A stretch of 9,591 nt of DNA from Symbiobacteriaceae bacterium (GTDB lineage: Bacteria > Bacillota > JAAYKD01 > WRDA01): the NCBI GenBank assembly GCA_009783675.1, contig WRDA01000038.1, positions 1-9,591 on the forward strand, given 5' to 3'. Shown piece after piece: positions 6,969-9,591 of this stretch. Under the pieces are notes generated by a model, which worked only from the letters and a program-made list of their open reading frames with translations, searched no databases and had not been told where the DNA came from. Each line of letters begins with the position of its first letter. The first letter of the stretch is position 1. A program made the translations under genes and the position numbers.

Positions 6969-9591
6969 TTAACCCAGATAGTGACGCAGGATTTCGATAA
7001 CTTCATAGAAGTCCAGAGGCTTTCCTAAGTGAGCATTCATCCCTGCAGCCAGGCAACGGTCGATGTCCTCACGAAAGACATTAGCTGTCAGGGCTACTAT
7101 GGGGATCTCCTGACCCCATGAAGTATCGAGATCTCTTATGCGGCGTGTAGCTTCGTAACCATCCATCTCAGGCATCTGAACATCCATAAAAATCAACTCA
7201 TAGCGTTCAGGATTGACCGCAAAAAGTCTTAGTGCTTCCAAACCGTTTTCCGCACAGTCTATAGTCAGTTGTGTCGGTTCGAGTAAAGTGAGCACAATTT
7301 CTCTGTTGATTTCCACATCCTCGGCTAGAAGGATACAATGTCCCGCAAAACATGCCTCTAAACCGTCTGTTGATTCGACCCTATCGGTCTTGATACCACC
7401 GAAGCACTCATTGACCAGATCGACTATAACCGATGGGAATAAAGGCTTAGGCAAAAACCTGTCCACACCTGCCGCGCGAGCCTCATCTTCTATTAAGCTC
7501 CAGTCGATAGACGAAAACATGGTGATAATTGGAGCTTTAGACATACGAGAGCGAATCAGCTTTACCAGTTCAATCCTATTCATGCCAGGGAGCATCCAAT
7601 CGATGAAGCAGATGTCATATCCGCTGGAAGCTTCCAGCATGACTTCTGCATCCTCACCGCTGGCGGCGACCTCACAATATATATTTAGACTGGAACAGAC
7701 ACTGGCAAAAAACTCGCGGATTTCGGGTTCGTCATCGACAGCAAAGATACGAATATTCTCCCAACTCACATTATCGGCAAGCAATTTTCTGCTCTCACGA
7801 GAACCTTGTTGCAATTCGACGATAAAAGAGAACTGTGAACCAACACCAAGTTCAGTCTCGACCCAGATCTCACCACCCATCATCTCGATGATGCTTTTGG
7901 AGATAGCCAAGCCAAGACCGGTTCCACCAAATTTCCTGGCAGTGCCTCTGTCCGCTTGTTCAAAGGAGTGGAAGAGACGCGTTTTTTGCTCTTCGGACAT
8001 TCCTATACCTGTATCTGAAACCGACACCAACAGACGGCACACACCTTCCTCCAGTGCCAGTAAGCGTGCATCAAGATTTATCGTCCCTTCATCAGGAGTA
8101 AACTTAACAGCATTGGACAACAAGTTGGTTATAACCTGAGCCAAGCGCTGATCATCACCAATCAGCAAACGAGGAAGGTCTTGATCGATGGTGATATACA
8201 GAGACTGACGTCGCTCGTCGATACGGAAGTTTATTACATTGACTACTTTTTGCAACATGTATTCAAAATCAAAAGTCACCAGTGACAGTTCAAGCTTATT
8301 AGCCTCAATCTTGGACATATCGAGGATATCGTTTATAACCCCCAGCAGATGCCGAGAAGCATCCTGAATCTTATCTAATGCGTAGTCTTTCTTTTCGATG
8401 GTTTGAGATGTCTTCCCTATGGTTGTCATGCCAATAATAGCATTCATCGGGGTTCTCATTTCATGAGACATATTGGAAAGGAAATCACTTTTAGCACGAC
8501 TGGCTTGCAAAGCCTGTTCCAGAGCATTGCTTCTTTCTCTGTCCAGCATATCCCTGGCTACTGCTCCGGATATTGTAGTTGCAACCATGCTAACTAAAAG
8601 TGCATCGCTTTCGTTCCAGGTACGAAAGCGTTCGTGCTCCTCCACACTCATGACACCCCATAGTTCTCGCTCCACATAAATCGGTGCACAAACGAAGGAG
8701 CGCACTCCTCCTCGGTCGAAGAAGACACGGAACTTACCGCCACCCTGAGTTAGAGTGTTTTCACAGATGATGATCAAGCCTTCCTGTCCATCTGGCTGCT
8801 GACGAGGAAAGAGCTCCCTGATCACACCGCTGAACCCTCTTTGCGAAGAACTGGGAGCATACTTGGGATCCGAATACCAGTAATAGGATGGATGGCTCTG
8901 ATCAGTGTTTGTCTCGAAGATTGCCACCAGCACTCTCACTGCCTTAAGAAATGAACCCATCCTGCTGAGAGCATTCCTGATCAGATCGCCGATGGAGCCT
9001 TTAGCGATGAAACCCTCGGAAATGGATGACATCAATTGTTGTTGCTGAAGTCTCTCGCGTATCTGTAAGAGATTGTGATTGCGCTCAACTGCATTAGCAA
9101 AGAGTATGCTGCCGGATTGCAGAATAACGGCTTCCCTTTCGTTGCACAGTTCTTCGGATTCACAGCGTTCAAAAGAGACAAAACCCCAAAAACGATCCTG
9201 GAGATAGGCAGGAAACATGAGAATCGCTTTAATGCCAAAGCGCGAGAGATGCCGTTGCATCCCTGGATTACAAGACTCCAGAGCTAAACCAAGATACTCA
9301 CGGCGACGAAAGCTTACTTCCCATTCCTCTTCCTGCGGTAACCAATCGCTCCCGGTGATATTAAGTAAGGTTTTTGTCTGGTCAACCTGAGGCGATACCC
9401 AACCAAAGACCTGTTTATAAATAGGCAAACCTTCGCGTTGATCCGTCTGCCAGATATAGACCCGATCGTATCCCTGAACAACAGCCATTTGACTCAGGCT
9501 TTGGGAGATCGTAGCTTCGAATTGCTCCGGATCAGCATTCAGCAATGTCGTGGCAGCATCATTAACCAGTTGCAGGAGGCTATCATAATTA
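6969..9591 (-). CDS. Hybrid sensor histidine kinase (GAF-GAF-HisKA-HATPase-REC-REC), N-terminus cut by window edge
   Basis: Residue numbers count from a TTG at 9545. That is probably not the start: the frame stays open upstream to 9590 and encodes about 15 more plausible residues (YDSLLQLVNDAATT before LLNADPEQF), so the gene continues past the window. Visible order: GAF-like region about 1-155 (RFWGFVSFER), second GAF about 170-335 (RELWGVMSVEE), a short coiled linker, then HisKA with SHEMRTPMNAIIGM and phospho-acceptor His361. HATPase_c has NLLSNAVKFTP (474-484), DTGIGM (511-516) and GGTGLGLAIS (540-549). REC1 about 598-712 has Asp604/Asp605, acceptor Asp649 and Lys700. REC2 about 736-858 has Glu742/Asp743, acceptor Asp788, Thr820 and Lys842. 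No membrane segment is visible, and GAF domains suggest sensing of a small cytoplasmic ligand or redox state. There is no HPt domain, so onward phosphotransfer needs a separate HPt protein or output is through REC2. The EF-G-like gene follows 121 nt downstream, with no stated functional link. Confidence 0.93.
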   Translation of the reverse strand, partial: NYDSLLQLVNDAATTLLNADPEQFEATISQSLSQMAVVQGYDRVYIWQTDQREGLPIYKQVFGWVSPQVDQTKTLLNITGSDWLPQEEEWEVSFRRREYLGLALESCNPGMQRHLSRFGIKAILMFPAYLQDRFWGFVSFERCESEELCNEREAVILQSGSILFANAVERNHNLLQIRERLQQQQLMSSISEGFIAKGSIGDLIRNALSRMGSFLKAVRVLVAIFETNTDQSHPSYYWYSDPKYAPSSSQRGFSGVIRELFPRQQPDGQEGLIIICENTLTQGGGKFRVFFDRGGVRSFVCAPIYVERELWGVMSVEEHERFRTWNESDALLVSMVATTISGAVARDMLDRERSNALEQALQASRAKSDFLSNMSHEMRTPMNAIIGMTTIGKTSQTIEKKDYALDKIQDASRHLLGVINDILDMSKIEANKLELSLVTFDFEYMLQKVVNVINFRIDERRQSLYITIDQDLPRLLIGDDQRLAQVITNLLSNAVKFTPDEGTINLDARLLALEEGVCRLLVSVSDTGIGMSEEQKTRLFHSFEQADRGTARKFGGTGLGLAISKSIIEMMGGEIWVETELGVGSQFSFIVELQQGSRESRKLLADNVSWENIRIFAVDDEPEIREFFASVCSSLNIYCEVAASGEDAEVMLEASSGYDICFIDWMLPGMNRIELVKLIRSRMSKAPIITMFSSIDWSLIEDEARAAGVDRFLPKPLFPSVIVDLVNECFGGIKTDRVESTDGLEACFAGHCILLAEDVEINREIVLTLLEPTQLTIDCAENGLEALRLFAVNPERYELIFMDVQMPEMDGYEATRRIRDLDTSWGQEIPIVALTANVFREDIDRCLAAGMNAHLGKPLDFYEVIEILRHYLG

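Noticed and set aside
7213..8139. A 308-codon open frame on the plus strand
   Set aside because: It is antisense to the HATPase/REC part of the kinase, rich in Ser and low in recognisable motifs, and has no ribosome binding site of note. It is a shadow of the kinase codon pattern.

Overview
This 9.6 kb window carries five protein-coding genes. All lie on the minus strand, and together they cover almost the whole sequence. In transcription order (high to low coordinate) they are: a hybrid sensor histidine kinase cut by the right edge (6969-9591), an EF-G-like translational GTPase (4766-6847), a branched-chain aminotransferase (3618-4643), a GH31 glycosidase (1398-3596) and an IlvD/Edd-family dehydratase cut by the left edge (1-1353). 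Gaps between genes are 121, 122, 21 and 44 nt. No RNA gene, CRISPR array, insertion sequence or long repeat was seen, and no stretch over 300 bases lacks a gene.

The sequence is bacterial, with strong AGGAGG-type ribosome binding sites, GTG starts for two genes, and GC content judged by eye to be near 48-50%. The EF-G-like protein and the kinase core resemble proteins I associate with anaerobic Firmicutes (Clostridia) and some Spirochaetota. That placement is an impression; the sequence does not fix the taxon.

Layout: the kinase (two GAF-like sensor regions, HisKA, HATPase, two receiver domains, no HPt) and the EF-G paralogue each look like separate units at the right. Two stem-loops follow the EF-G stop. 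The left half is a tight ilvE - GH31 - ilvD-like cluster that looks co-transcribed. IlvE and a dihydroxy-acid dehydratase would catalyse the last two steps of valine/isoleucine synthesis. However, a cytoplasmic alpha-glycosidase sits between them, and the dehydratase has motif features that also fit the sugar-acid dehydratase branch. The cluster may therefore be BCAA synthesis with an inserted sugar gene, or a mixed sugar-acid/amino-acid module.

I see no clearly new system. The points most worth a second look are the GH31 active-site variant and its placement, the ambiguous dehydratase, the EF-G paralogue lacking the switch-II histidine, the revised GH31 start, and the kinase that continues past the window edge.
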